In this document: positions 19,264-28,498 of the stretch, piece after piece
How positions within the stretch are numbered: the stretch's first letter is position 1
Layout of the letters: each line of letters begins with the position of its first letter
Source of the DNA: Desulforhopalus singaporensis
GTDB taxonomy: Bacteria > Desulfobacterota > Desulfobulbia > Desulfobulbales > Desulfocapsaceae
Direction of reading: 5' to 3'
Assembly (NCBI RefSeq): GCF_900104445.1
Contig: NZ_FNJI01000015.1
Location: 45,864-109,863, forward strand
Length of the DNA: 64,000 nucleotides
The notes under the pieces: model-generated
The model's input: the letters and a program-made list of their open reading frames with translations, nothing else
Told to the model about the DNA's origin: nothing
Databases searched by the model: none
Program-made: the position numbers and the translations under genes

Positions 19264-21229
19264 AGACCATCCGTCCCGGTTGAGGCAAACCGTAACTTTC
19301 CTCGTAGTCTTCATCGAAAAGATTATCGACCGCTACATACACCTCGATTCCGGTTGTCTGAAAGTCTTGGCTCAGCTTCAGGTTAACCAGGGTAAAATCG
19401 TCAAGCTCGCCTTTTTGCTCCTGCTTGCTGTCATAATAGTACTGATCCCTGGCATGGAGCACCGAACCGTAAACGGAGAACCCGCAATCCAGAGTATAAC
19501 TTCCGTCCACGGAAAGCTTCCATTCGGGCCGGTACTGCAGTTCCTCTCTGGCCGATCCTTCCGACTGGTCCTCGGTATCAAGGTAGGAGATACCAAGACG
19601 AATCATCAGCTTCTCCAGCGGGGTCAGGGTCAGGTTGGCTTCGACGCCGGCCAGGCTCAACTCCTGGAAATTGACATTCTGATCCTTTCCGCCGGTATCG
19701 ATTTTCTCGATGAAGTCTTCTGCATCAATGATAAAACCGGTGACATCCAGGGTTCCGGCTGTCCACATTTTCTGCGAGATACCAGCTTCATAATGGTAGG
19801 TGACCTCGGTTTCAAGGTCCTCATTCCCGTCTTTTCCGTAGAGCTGCTTGACGGAGGGGAATCGTATCTTCCTGGCGTGATTGACGCGCAGTTGGGTCGC
19901 CTCACTCACGTCGTAGGTCGCGCCCACCACATAGGAAAAATCGTTGTCGCTTCCCTCGTCGCGCTCATTGAAATGGTGACCGTAACCGGCAACGATGCCA
20001 AGACCGTCGGCGAGCTGGTTTTCATATTCGAGGGCGACCGAATAGGTCTGCAGATCATGGTCGCTTGCCAGGTCGCCAGGATTCCCGTCTTTGTCGATCT
20101 CAAATCCCTCGGCTTCCCAGGATTCATTTTCAGCACTGGCCGCCAGGGTGGCACCTGAGAAATCGTTTACAGCGTAACGTACCTGGGTGCTGACGCCAAA
20201 AGTTTCCGTATCAGAGTCCTGAAAGAAGGAGCCGTTCTTTCTCTGTGAAGAGTAGCTGTCGTCGTCATAGCCGTTTTCCTCTTCACTGGTCAGGCTGTAG
20301 TATGCCCACCCCCTGATATCGAGGGGACTGCTTGAATCGTGGGAAAAAGCGGCCTGCAAAAGCGTGTTGCTGCTGTCGTCGATGCGCTCGTAACTGGTTT
20401 TCTTGGCAAAAGGATCGGACGGGTCGTAGTTGGTTGCCGGCGGTTTGCCGTTCTCCCCGTCAAAGCGGCTCAGAGTAAACCCCAGCGTATTGTCATCATT
20501 GAGATTATAACTCAGGTTGCCAAACAGGTTCTTCTGCTCGCGGTCGCTGTTTTCACGGTCCCCTCCGTCCTCGGCGTCAACGTTAACGGGGACGAAATCG
20601 TCGGAAAGAAGAAACTCATCGCGGTTCTGGACACTGGCGTGTGCGTAGAAGTCAAGCTTGCCACCAGAACCCCAGACTCCTCCCTTGCCGGTGTAGCTGC
20701 CGCCCTCGCCGACCTCTCCGCCGACTAAACCGTGGAGCCCTTCGGCGGTTCCGAGCTTGGTAATGATATCGATCGCACCGCCGTTGCCGCCGGCTCCGTA
20801 GAGCACGGAACCGCCGCCCGACGTCACCTTGATTTCCGAAATAATCTCCGCGGGGATGCGGGTGGGGTCAAACTGGCCGTCATAGCTGCTTTTAACCGGG
20901 ATACCGTTGATGAACAGCTGCACGTGCCTGGTCCTGAACCCCCTGATGTCAATCCGGGGCGTACCTTCCGCGCCTTCACGCACCACAAGACCCGGCACCA
21001 GCTCAAGCGCCTGGTCAAGGTTTTTTGCATTCTGTTTCCTGATCTGCTCCGCCGTTACCCGGTAAACCGTTCCCGCCTGTTCGACCACACTCTCACTGGC
21101 GGCCGCGACGACGATCTCACCTATCCGGTAGGCACCTTCTTCCTGGTTCGCAGTTTCAGCCAGGACAACACTCTGGCTCCCAGCAGCCAGAGCGAGACAG
21201 GCGCCCGCCCACAACACTTTTTTCATCAT
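19238..21229 (-). CDS. TonB-dependent outer-membrane receptor
   Basis: 663 residues. Signal peptide (about 1-24, ending VVLA), TonB box-like EIVVAA at about 38-43, a plug domain (QIRKQNAKNLDQALELVPGL, RIDIRGFRTRHVQLFINGIP, GSVLYGAGGNGGAIDIIT), then a 22-strand-type barrel ending in YGGLEYRF with terminal Phe. AAGGAGAGA precedes the tandem ATGs at 21229. It begins a seven-gene cluster running through the ECF transporter to exbB-exbD-tonB. The cargo may be a metal chelate or cofactor; no Fur box, cobalamin riboswitch or other diagnostic regulatory element was seen upstream. Confidence 0.9.
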   Translation of the reverse strand: MMKKVLWAGACLALAAGSQSVVLAETANQEEGAYRIGEIVVAAASESVVEQAGTVYRVTAEQIRKQNAKNLDQALELVPGLVVREGAEGTPRIDIRGFRTRHVQLFINGIPVKSSYDGQFDPTRIPAEIISEIKVTSGGGSVLYGAGGNGGAIDIITKLGTAEGLHGLVGGEVGEGGSYTGKGGVWGSGGKLDFYAHASVQNRDEFLLSDDFVPVNVDAEDGGDRENSDREQKNLFGNLSYNLNDDNTLGFTLSRFDGENGKPPATNYDPSDPFAKKTSYERIDDSSNTLLQAAFSHDSSSPLDIRGWAYYSLTSEEENGYDDDSYSSQRKNGSFFQDSDTETFGVSTQVRYAVNDFSGATLAASAENESWEAEGFEIDKDGNPGDLASDHDLQTYSVALEYENQLADGLGIVAGYGHHFNERDEGSDNDFSYVVGATYDVSEATQLRVNHARKIRFPSVKQLYGKDGNEDLETEVTYHYEAGISQKMWTAGTLDVTGFIIDAEDFIEKIDTGGKDQNVNFQELSLAGVEANLTLTPLEKLMIRLGISYLDTEDQSEGSAREELQYRPEWKLSVDGSYTLDCGFSVYGSVLHARDQYYYDSKQEQKGELDDFTLVNLKLSQDFQTTGIEVYVAVDNLFDEDYEESYGLPQPGRMVYGGLEYRF

Positions 21230-21660
21230 TCTCTCCTTAATAAACCTCTACGCTTGCCGATTCAGCACCATTTTGCAATACCTGCGCGATATCTTGGCAA
21301 GATCGCCCGGACCTTAGCAGGGGGTGTCAAATGTTCAACCGGATCTATAGTTACAAACCTCTTCTTTCCCATAACAACCAGGGCAAGCACTTTAGTCTCA
21401 AAGACTTTATCCGACAATTTTTTTGCCTGACGAAACAAAATATCACCGATAATGACCCCAAATAACACCACCGGGGATATCGCAGGACTGGTGTCCCTGG
21501 CTGGTGGTATTGTGGATTTACTTTTTCACCGGACATAAGGTGTTCCTTGCAAAAAATATCGATTTACTCTAATCGTGCTTGTTATGGTCCTGGGACAAGG
21601 TGGTCGGTCATGTCCTGATTTCCATGCCGGCCCAGGATAAAAACGATATATGATAAAGAG
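21230..21660. other. Divergent intergenic region, receptor cluster / BASS transporter
   Basis: About 430 bases between two divergent genes. On the minus strand a GTG-initiated frame of 69 codons (21262-21471) exists but has no ribosome site and no recognisable family. On the plus strand TCCTGGG (21588-21594) and CCCAGGA (21631-21637) form a possible closing stem of a small leader structure before the transporter gene. No riboswitch consensus was recognised, notably no B12 box. Confidence 0.4.
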
Positions 21661-22647
21661 ATGATTGGTTTTATAAAGAATTACTGGTTTTTTATTGGCA
21701 TTGGCGCGATGGTGATCCTAGCCTTCTCGGCCCCCTCCCTCGGCCTGTTCGTAAGACAACACCACATCCTTGAGGCAGGAATTTTTGTTGCCTTTTTCAT
21801 TACCGGAATGACCCTGGACACTTCCGATGTGGCCAGGCAGTTCGGCAGGGTAAAGGTACTGCTTGCAGCGCTTATCTCGTCACTGCTGCTGTTTCCGGTC
21901 GCGGTCTATTTCGCCGCCCACGTTTTTTTCGCCACCCACTCGGACTTTATCGTCGGCGCCCTGATAATCGCCGCAGCTCCGGTAACCATCGCCTCGGGAA
22001 CGGTGATGACCGGTGTGGCTAAAGGCAATATATCCCTGAGTCTTTTCATATGCGTGCTGTCAAACATTGCAGCAATCTTCTCCATTCCGCCCCTGCTGAA
22101 TGTGCTGATAGGAACCACCGTCTCCATCGACCTGCCGGTGCGGGAAATGATAACCGGCCTGATCGTCACAATACTCATCCCGACGACGGCGGGACAGGCG
22201 CTGCAGCCAAAAGTCAGGCGCTTCACCCAGGCGCACGCAAAAAATATCTCGGTGTTCAACCAATGCATTGTCCTGCTCATAATTTTCAACGCTGTTGCCG
22301 GGTCAACAGCCAGGCTGATTGACAGCGCAAGCTCCATCGTCGAGGTGTTCCTGTTCATGGCCGTTATTCATGCCGGTTTTCTCTTCTTCAACTACCGACT
22401 GGCAAAATTCATAAAACTCGACCCCCCATCGGTCTCCGCGTTTACCATTCATACTTCGCAGAAAACACTGACGGTTTCCTACCTGGTCTGGGCTGGTTAT
22501 CTCGCCGATTCGTTTCCCACGGCCCTCATTCCCTGCATCGCTTATCACCTGACCCAATCCGTCTGCGACACCATACTTGCCGCAAAGTTGGGGCGACAAG
22601 CGGAAGCGGCGGCATACCGGACAAAACCACTTGAAACAGCGGGGTGA
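21661..22647 (+). CDS. Bile acid:sodium symporter family (BASS, SBF-like) transporter
   Basis: 328 residues with about nine to ten hydrophobic segments. The sequence GIFVAFFITGMTLDTSDV near the N-terminus and the later AAPVTIASGTVMTGVAKGNISLSLFI repeat correspond to the crossover regions of SBF-like proteins, and FTIHTSQKTLTVSYLVW to the second one. Members transport organic anions such as bile acids, pantoate or 2-oxo acids with sodium. A possible stem-loop lies in the leader. The substrate here is not predictable. Confidence 0.72.
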   Translation: MIGFIKNYWFFIGIGAMVILAFSAPSLGLFVRQHHILEAGIFVAFFITGMTLDTSDVARQFGRVKVLLAALISSLLLFPVAVYFAAHVFFATHSDFIVGALIIAAAPVTIASGTVMTGVAKGNISLSLFICVLSNIAAIFSIPPLLNVLIGTTVSIDLPVREMITGLIVTILIPTTAGQALQPKVRRFTQAHAKNISVFNQCIVLLIIFNAVAGSTARLIDSASSIVEVFLFMAVIHAGFLFFNYRLAKFIKLDPPSVSAFTIHTSQKTLTVSYLVWAGYLADSFPTALIPCIAYHLTQSVCDTILAAKLGRQAEAAAYRTKPLETAG

Positions 22648-22693
22648 GCTCCTGGTGAGGTTCGATCGTTTTCAGGCATCATCGGTAACTGAC

Positions 22694-23953
22694 ATGAAAA
22701 AATATATCGGTTGGATAGTATTCGGCACCCTGTTCTTTTACCTGTTAAGCGTCGCCATGCCTTTTTTTCTGCCGGTGGCGACGGTTCTTGCCTGGCTGTG
22801 TCCCTTCCTGACCCGGGAAAATCTAACCGGAAATGCGCTCGCCCAGGCGCTCGTGCTGTTGCTGGCCGGAGCCGGGGCAATATTGTTTTCCGCCTCCCAC
22901 GGGGTTTTTCTTGGCTGGGGCCGGATTTTTTCAATAAACGTCCCTCTTCTGGCCATGTTCGTTGCCGTCTCCTTTCTCTGTCTGACCAACCCGGTCGATA
23001 AAGAGGACGACCTGCCAAAGGGCAACAGCGCCGCCGTTTTAACCGGTGTCGGCCTCCATCTGCTCGGAGCAATAATTAATCTGTCAGCGCTGTTTATCTT
23101 TGGCGACCGGCTCAGGAAAAAAGAAGCGCTGAGCAGGGAACAGATGGTCATCCTGTCGCGGTCCTTTACCGCAGCGGCATGGTGGTCGCCGTTCTTCATC
23201 GCGACCGGCGTTGCATTTACCTACGCCCCCGGGATGCAATGGAAAGAGACCCTGCTGCCCGGGGTAATAATGAGTGGTATCGGACTCTGTTTTTCCATTG
23301 GTGAAGTCTGTCTATTCAGCAAGAAAAAATTTTCCGGCTATCCCCTTAAAAAAGAGAGCCTGGCTGTTCCCCTGTTCCTTGCCGCCATGGTGATATTCAT
23401 CCACCTGGCCTGGAGCAAAGCACCGGTCCTGCCACTCATCTGCCTGCTGGCCCCCGCCGGAACTCTGCTGTTCATGAAGAACAGCCCGCGAATACCTGCG
23501 GTGCGGAATTTTATCGACAACAGTATCTCGTCGGTCACCGGTCCCTTTGCCCTCTTTCTTGCAGCCGGCGTGTTTTCCTGCGGCATAAAATCTCTTATGC
23601 TGGTGTTTCCCTCCCTTTTCAGCCTCACCAGCGCGACACTCAGTCCGGAACTGTTTGCGACGTTCCTCGGAATCATGATCCTTGCCGGAATAATAGGAAT
23701 TCATCCGGTTGTCACAATAGCGATCGCAAGTCCGCTGCTGCTCCCCCTCAACCCAGATCATTCGCAGCTGGGCTTTCTCTTTCTTAGCAGCTGGGCCGTC
23801 TCGACCTGCAGCAGCCCCCTGTCCGGAGTCGGCCTGGTACTGGTCAGCCGCTTTGCCATTTCACCAGGAGCTATAATCAAGAGCAACCTCCCCTACGCGA
23901 TTGCGATGTGGGCAATCGCCACACTGACCAACAACCTGTTCTTCCCTGTCTGA
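22694..23953 (+). CDS. Polytopic membrane protein, probable transporter
   Basis: 419 residues from the ATG at 22694 (an in-frame GTG at about 22655 is possible). Around ten to twelve hydrophobic segments run through the chain. Conspicuous short motifs are SRSFTAAAWWSPFFIATGVAFTYAPG near residue 155 and IGIHPVVTIAIASPLLLPLNPDH plus LSSWAVSTCSSPLSGVGL near the C-terminus; the latter, rich in small residues and Ser/Thr, resembles the second hairpin loop of the ion-transporter superfamily. I do not recognise a named family. It follows the BASS transporter by 46 bases and is probably co-transcribed. Confidence 0.6.
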   Translation: MKKYIGWIVFGTLFFYLLSVAMPFFLPVATVLAWLCPFLTRENLTGNALAQALVLLLAGAGAILFSASHGVFLGWGRIFSINVPLLAMFVAVSFLCLTNPVDKEDDLPKGNSAAVLTGVGLHLLGAIINLSALFIFGDRLRKKEALSREQMVILSRSFTAAAWWSPFFIATGVAFTYAPGMQWKETLLPGVIMSGIGLCFSIGEVCLFSKKKFSGYPLKKESLAVPLFLAAMVIFIHLAWSKAPVLPLICLLAPAGTLLFMKNSPRIPAVRNFIDNSISSVTGPFALFLAAGVFSCGIKSLMLVFPSLFSLTSATLSPELFATFLGIMILAGIIGIHPVVTIAIASPLLLPLNPDHSQLGFLFLSSWAVSTCSSPLSGVGLVLVSRFAISPGAIIKSNLPYAIAMWAIATLTNNLFFPV

Positions 23954-24284
23954 GCTCTCTCCTGCAACAGGCAAGATGCCCCTTGCACCAAAGAAAGGTC
24001 GGTCCAAACCGGGCCGCAGCCTCTGATTCCTGGTTACTCTTTAGTCTTCTTGGAAAGCAAAATCGTTTTTTGTTGCCGATATTTTCGCGGAAACTATAGA
24101 TGAACCTGCACAGCAATACGCTGTCATAACGCTTTGTTAAAGATGCATGATCTTTTTCACGCTATGCGGGGCGATTCCCTGCAGCTGTCAGGCAGGATAT
24201 GTCCGCAAGCCATACGGTTCATCATTTTTCGGTTTTCAGGAAGATTTACAACTACACAACATTTTTGCAGAAAAAGGATCTATT
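23954..24284. other. Intergenic region before the molybdenum hydroxylase operon
   Basis: About 330 bases. A weak hairpin (GCAAG near 23970 with CTTGC near 23985) follows the transporter gene but has no T-tract. No gene, operator or known riboswitch was recognised. The frame of the next gene stays open upstream to an ATG at 24147, but that stretch does not resemble the family. Confidence 0.4.
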
Positions 24285-26963
24285 TTGAAGAAAATCAATC
24301 TATCAATCAATGGATGCGCAAAGCAAGTGGTGGTCGATGAGAAGATGGTTCTTCTGGATCTACTCCGGGAACACTTCCATCTCACCGGAGCCAAACAGTC
24401 CTGCGACAGAAAGGGACAATGCGGTGCCTGTACGGTAATAGTCGACGGGAAAGCCGTCCTCTCCTGTCTCACCAGGGTAGACAGGCTCGAAGGAGCGGAA
24501 GTGATCTCCGTTGAAGGGCTGGGCACGCCGGACAACCCGCATTTCATCCAGGAAGCGTTCGTGCTGGCTGGCGCGATACAGTGCGGCTTCTGCACGCCGG
24601 GCATGATCATGGCAGCCAAAGCACTGCTGGATACGAACCCCGACCCAACGGCCGAGGAGATAAAACACGGTCTGCGCCGCAATCTCTGCCGCTGCACGGG
24701 GTATACTAAAATCATCGAGGCCGTACAGCTGGCGGGACGTTTTGTAAGAAAGGAAATCAGTCCCGACGAGATCAAGCCCAAGATTGACGATCCCGCCTTC
24801 GGGGTTTCCCACCCACGTCCCAGCGCTATGATCAAGGCCTGTGGTACAGCTCATTTTACCGCAGACGTAACTTTTCCAGACGCCGCCGAGATCGCCGTAG
24901 TGAGAAGCCCCCACATGCATGCCGAGATCAAAGGAATCGACTGCACTGCTGCCAAGGCCATGCCGGGAGTGATCGGAACCCTTACGGCCAAGGATATAAA
25001 GGGGACCAACCGTCTGAAGTATATTGTGGAAGATCGTCCGCTGCTCTGTGAGGACCGGGTCCGCACGCTCGGCGATGCCGTTGCCGTAGTTGTGGCGCAG
25101 ACCAGGGAACAGGCACTTGCAGCGGCCGAAGCGGTGGTCGTCGATTACAATCCGCTGCCGGTGATCTCAAGTCCGGAGGAAGCCATGGCTCCGGACGCCA
25201 TCCGGATTCACCCCGACAGCGACAATCTCTGTTTCAGGCAGCCGCTCATAAAAGGTGATGCGGAAAAAGCACTGGGCAGCAGTGCTGCAGTTGTCGAGGA
25301 CCGATTCGTCACGCAGATAAACCACCAGGCCCCGATGGAGCCGGAGAACAGCGTCGCTTATATCGAAGAGGGTGACGGCGACGACGAAGACCTGCTGGTG
25401 GTAATGGGCCGCAGTATCAACATCCATCTGCATATGTCGGTCCTCCAGGCGGCGCTCGGCCATGAAAACATCAGGTACGAGGAGTCGTTTTCCGGAGGTC
25501 AGTTCGGCATAAAGCTGGAGATATTCACCGAAGGAATAGCAGCAGCAGCGGCCCTGAAGTTCAGGCGCCCGGTACGCTATCTGCCGAGTCTTGCCGAGTC
25601 CATGCTGATCACGTCCAAGCGGCACCCGTTCGATATGAAGATCAAACTGGCCGCCGACAACGATGGGAAACTCACCGCCCTCGATATGGATATCACTGTG
25701 GACAACGGAGCATACAACTCCATCGGCAACGTGATTATAGGCAGAGCGCTGCACATGCTCTCGAGCTCCTACTACATTCCCAACATAAGAGTAGCGTCAA
25801 GACTTTGCTACACCAACAATCCGTGGGGCAGCGCCGCGCGTGGAGCGGGTCCGCCACAGGCTCACTACGCCCTGGAATGCGCAATGGACATGCTGGCGGA
25901 AAAACTCAACCTCGATCCGCTCGATCTCAGAAAGCGCAATTCACTGCAACCGGGGCAGACAAAAGCCACCGGTCATCCCGCCGAACAGTGGGCCTTCGAG
26001 GGACTCTGCGATGCCCTCAAGCCCCATTACGACCGGGCACTTGAAGAGATGAGCAGGGTAAACAGCGCAAACGGCGGCGACGGGGCGGTGGTCAAAAGGG
26101 GAGTCGGCCTTGGCGCAGCCGCTTTCGGAATCGGTTTTCCGGGTGACAAGTCGATTGCCGCCGTAGAACTGGAAGAAGACGATATGGTGACGATTTACGC
26201 GGCTGCTGCCGACCCGGGAGAGGGGAACGACTCCATGCTGACCCAGCTTGGTGCCAAGGTGCTTGATCTGCCCCTCAACAGGGTAAGGGCGGTGACGCGC
26301 ACCACCGACAGGACCGCCGCCGGAGGTCCGGCCTCCGGCAGCAGGGTAACCTACATGATCGGCGGTGCCGCCGAGGATGCGCTGAAAAAACTGAAACAGG
26401 CCATGGACGAAGTGGGAGCAAAAAACCACCGGGCGTTCAGGCAAGTTGACTGTCCGACACGCTATATCGGCAACAAATCGGCCGTGGAAACAGCTCCTCT
26501 TGATCATGAAACAGGCCAGGGCCCGTCGGCGGATTCCGACGTTCACTCCATCCAGATGGCTGAAGTGGAGGTCAACACCGAGACCGGCGAGGTAAATGTG
26601 CTCAAGATAACCACCGCTGTTGATGCCGGACCGGTGATCAACCCCAACAACTTCGAAGGCCAGCTTGAAGGCGGAATGGACATGGGCGTCGGCTACGCCC
26701 TCAGGGAGAAATACGTAGCCGGTGAAACAACCGACTGGCGGACGTTTAAGTTTCCCACCATGAAAACCGCGTTCGACATGGAGGTAGTGGTCCGGGAAAC
26801 CCCGAGGATAAGAGGGACGCAGGGAGCTACAGGTGTCGGTGAGATGTCTATGGTATCGACTGCTCCGGCGGTAATTAACGCTATCAAAAAAGCTTGCGGC
26901 GCATTGGTTACAGAGCTTCCCGCCACCCCGGACAAGGTGGTTGCGGCACTGCAGAACAGATGA
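24285..26963 (+). CDS. Molybdenum hydroxylase, Desulfovibrio aldehyde oxidoreductase (Mop) type
   Basis: 892 residues from a TTG start at 24285, chosen because AAGGA lies 6 bases upstream and the N-terminus then aligns with Desulfovibrio gigas Mop. First [2Fe-2S]: Cys40, 46, 49, 61. Second: QCGFC near 100 and CRC near 137. The molybdenum domain has PPQAHYALECAMDMLAEKLNLDPLDLR and ends GATGVGEMSMVSTAPAVINAIKKACG, whose Glu matches the catalytic glutamate. FAD domain absent, as in Mop. It oxidises aldehydes or N-heterocycles in the cytoplasm and needs a sulfido-Mo cofactor. Overlaps the next gene by 4 bases. Confidence 0.9.
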   Translation: MKKINLSINGCAKQVVVDEKMVLLDLLREHFHLTGAKQSCDRKGQCGACTVIVDGKAVLSCLTRVDRLEGAEVISVEGLGTPDNPHFIQEAFVLAGAIQCGFCTPGMIMAAKALLDTNPDPTAEEIKHGLRRNLCRCTGYTKIIEAVQLAGRFVRKEISPDEIKPKIDDPAFGVSHPRPSAMIKACGTAHFTADVTFPDAAEIAVVRSPHMHAEIKGIDCTAAKAMPGVIGTLTAKDIKGTNRLKYIVEDRPLLCEDRVRTLGDAVAVVVAQTREQALAAAEAVVVDYNPLPVISSPEEAMAPDAIRIHPDSDNLCFRQPLIKGDAEKALGSSAAVVEDRFVTQINHQAPMEPENSVAYIEEGDGDDEDLLVVMGRSINIHLHMSVLQAALGHENIRYEESFSGGQFGIKLEIFTEGIAAAAALKFRRPVRYLPSLAESMLITSKRHPFDMKIKLAADNDGKLTALDMDITVDNGAYNSIGNVIIGRALHMLSSSYYIPNIRVASRLCYTNNPWGSAARGAGPPQAHYALECAMDMLAEKLNLDPLDLRKRNSLQPGQTKATGHPAEQWAFEGLCDALKPHYDRALEEMSRVNSANGGDGAVVKRGVGLGAAAFGIGFPGDKSIAAVELEEDDMVTIYAAAADPGEGNDSMLTQLGAKVLDLPLNRVRAVTRTTDRTAAGGPASGSRVTYMIGGAAEDALKKLKQAMDEVGAKNHRAFRQVDCPTRYIGNKSAVETAPLDHETGQGPSADSDVHSIQMAEVEVNTETGEVNVLKITTAVDAGPVINPNNFEGQLEGGMDMGVGYALREKYVAGETTDWRTFKFPTMKTAFDMEVVVRETPRIRGTQGATGVGEMSMVSTAPAVINAIKKACGALVTELPATPDKVVAALQNR

Positions 26964-27322
26964 CAGCCAACAAGCTTGACAACAGCGGTACCCCTTCGCG
27001 CGACCGGCATCTTCGCACCATTGCCGGTCGCGACATCTATTTTGACTGGGAAGAGTTTCTGTGGGATCCGGACGACTGGGATGAAGAGGTGGCACTGGCG
27101 CTGGCAGAAGAGATGGGGATGGCGGAGTTGAACGAAAGCTGCTGGAAAGTCATCCGGTTCATGCGAAAGCACTATTTTTACCATGGCCGCGCCCCGATGA
27201 ACAAGGACCTCAAGTCGGGCACGGGAATGAGTCTTCTGGAGCTGGAACAGTTGTTTCCCAAAGGTATTCGACTAGGTGCAAGGCGGCTTGCGGGCCTGCC
27301 CAACCCCAAGGCCTGCCTGTAA
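26960..27322 (+). CDS. TusE/DsrC-family sulfur-carrier protein with one C-terminal cysteine
   Basis: 120 residues. The ATG overlaps the stop of the molybdenum hydroxylase gene (ATGA). The core WDEEVALALAEEMGMAELNESCWKVIRFMRKHYFYHGRAPMNK and the C-terminal AGLPNPKACL are typical DsrC/TusE. DsrC proper has a second arm cysteine ten residues before the last one; here that position is arginine (ARRLAGLPNPKAC), so the protein keeps only the penultimate cysteine, as TusE does. It should therefore carry persulfide but not form the DsrC trisulfide. Position between a molybdenum hydroxylase and a cysteine desulfurase suggests a sulfur relay to the cofactor. Confidence 0.85.
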   Translation: MTANKLDNSGTPSRDRHLRTIAGRDIYFDWEEFLWDPDDWDEEVALALAEEMGMAELNESCWKVIRFMRKHYFYHGRAPMNKDLKSGTGMSLLELEQLFPKGIRLGARRLAGLPNPKACL

Positions 27323-27343
27323 CCAAAACGACCAGAAATTTCA

Positions 27344-28498
27344 ATGGACAGACAGATCTATCTGGACAACGGCGCCACAAGCTGGCCCAAGCCCCGGGAA
27401 CAGTTCGACAAGATGGTCGATCTGTTTATGCAGATCGGCGTATCTCCTGGCAGAGGCAGCTACGACCAGGCCGTTTCCGCGCAAGAATATATCCGCCAGG
27501 CAAGAGAAAAAGTGGCAGGATTCTTCGGTGGTCCCGATCCGGAACGGGTTATCTTCACGGCCAACGCCACCGACGGGCTGAACCTGGCCCTGCTCGGAAC
27601 ACTTGCACCGGGCGACCATGTGGTAACCACGGCAACCGAGCACAACTCAGTTCTGCGGCCCCTGTACCATCTGCAAAAGACCAGGGAGATCAGCACTTCC
27701 GTGGTCCCTTTTGACGGCCAGGGAATTATCGATCCTGAGGATATTAAAAAGACTATCACACCCAGAACCTCTCTTGTTGCAGTCAACCACGCTTCAAACG
27801 TGCTGGGCAGTGTGCAGCCGGTAGCTGAAATCGGAGAGATCTGCGCGGCTCACGGAATCCCCCTGCTGGTGGACGCGTCCCAGAGTGGTGGGCAGATACC
27901 TGTGAACATGGCAAAAATGCAGGCGTCCGCGCTGGTGTTCACCGGCCACAAATCGCTTTACGGGCCGACCGGGATCGGCGGGCTGCTTCTCGGCCCCGAT
28001 TTTACCATTAACTCCACACGTTTTGGCGGCACCGGGCTGGAGTCGAAAAGCCTGGTCCACACCCAGACATTTCCCCATCGCCTTGAGGCGGGCACCCATA
28101 ATCTCATGGGGATTATCGGGCTGTCCCTAGCCATCGACAATCTTCTGCAACTTGGCCTTGAGCGCCTCCATGATAAGGAAATCAACTTGGCCGCAAAGCT
28201 CTATGACGGTCTTGACGAAATTTCCGGGATCGAGCTGTACGGCGGACCGATAACTCTCCACCATGTCGCTCTTTTTTCGGCCAATATCCCGCCAATGCAC
28301 CCCGACGACCTCGGCGCCATCCTCGACGCCGATTTCAATATCGCCGTTCGCTCAGGGCTGCACTGCGCCCCCCTGGTTCATGAGATCCTGGGTACGGGCG
28401 GCCAGGGAACCATTCGTTTCAGCCTCGGCCGATTCAACACCGAAAAGGAGATCGACCTGGTCATAAAAGCGATGTACAGGATTGCCAGGCGGAACTGA
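27344..28498 (+). CDS. Cysteine desulfurase-family PLP enzyme (class V aminotransferase)
   Basis: 384 residues. N-terminal YLDNGATSWPKP, the TEHNSVLRP motif, DASQSGGQIPVNM, the PLP-binding Lys203 in TGHKSLYG, and the catalytic cysteine near residue 341 in RSGLHCAP are all present. This is the shorter SufS/Csd-like group, not IscS. It strips sulfur from cysteine to form an enzyme persulfide. It is 21 bases from the TusE-like gene and in one operon with the molybdenum hydroxylase, so a likely job is providing the terminal sulfide of the molybdenum cofactor. A general Fe-S role is possible but no scaffold gene is nearby. Confidence 0.88.
   Translation: MDRQIYLDNGATSWPKPREQFDKMVDLFMQIGVSPGRGSYDQAVSAQEYIRQAREKVAGFFGGPDPERVIFTANATDGLNLALLGTLAPGDHVVTTATEHNSVLRPLYHLQKTREISTSVVPFDGQGIIDPEDIKKTITPRTSLVAVNHASNVLGSVQPVAEIGEICAAHGIPLLVDASQSGGQIPVNMAKMQASALVFTGHKSLYGPTGIGGLLLGPDFTINSTRFGGTGLESKSLVHTQTFPHRLEAGTHNLMGIIGLSLAIDNLLQLGLERLHDKEINLAAKLYDGLDEISGIELYGGPITLHHVALFSANIPPMHPDDLGAILDADFNIAVRSGLHCAPLVHEILGTGGQGTIRFSLGRFNTEKEIDLVIKAMYRIARRN

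Noticed and set aside
21262..21471. 69-codon minus-strand frame between the receptor and BASS genes
   Set aside because: GTG start without ribosome site, no hydrophobic or domain pattern strong enough to call; kept only as a note in the intergenic entry.
21230..21660. Cobalamin riboswitch upstream of the TonB-dependent receptor
   Set aside because: Expected if the cargo were vitamin B12, but the conserved GCCACTG-type box and other core elements found at 29.2 kb are absent here.
25941..27095. Minus-strand frame (384 codons) antisense to the molybdenum hydroxylase
   Set aside because: Same reasoning: composition is that of a reverse-strand shadow.
26960..27322. Dissimilatory sulfite reductase gamma subunit DsrC
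   Set aside because: Only one of the two conserved arm cysteines is present and no dsr genes are adjacent.
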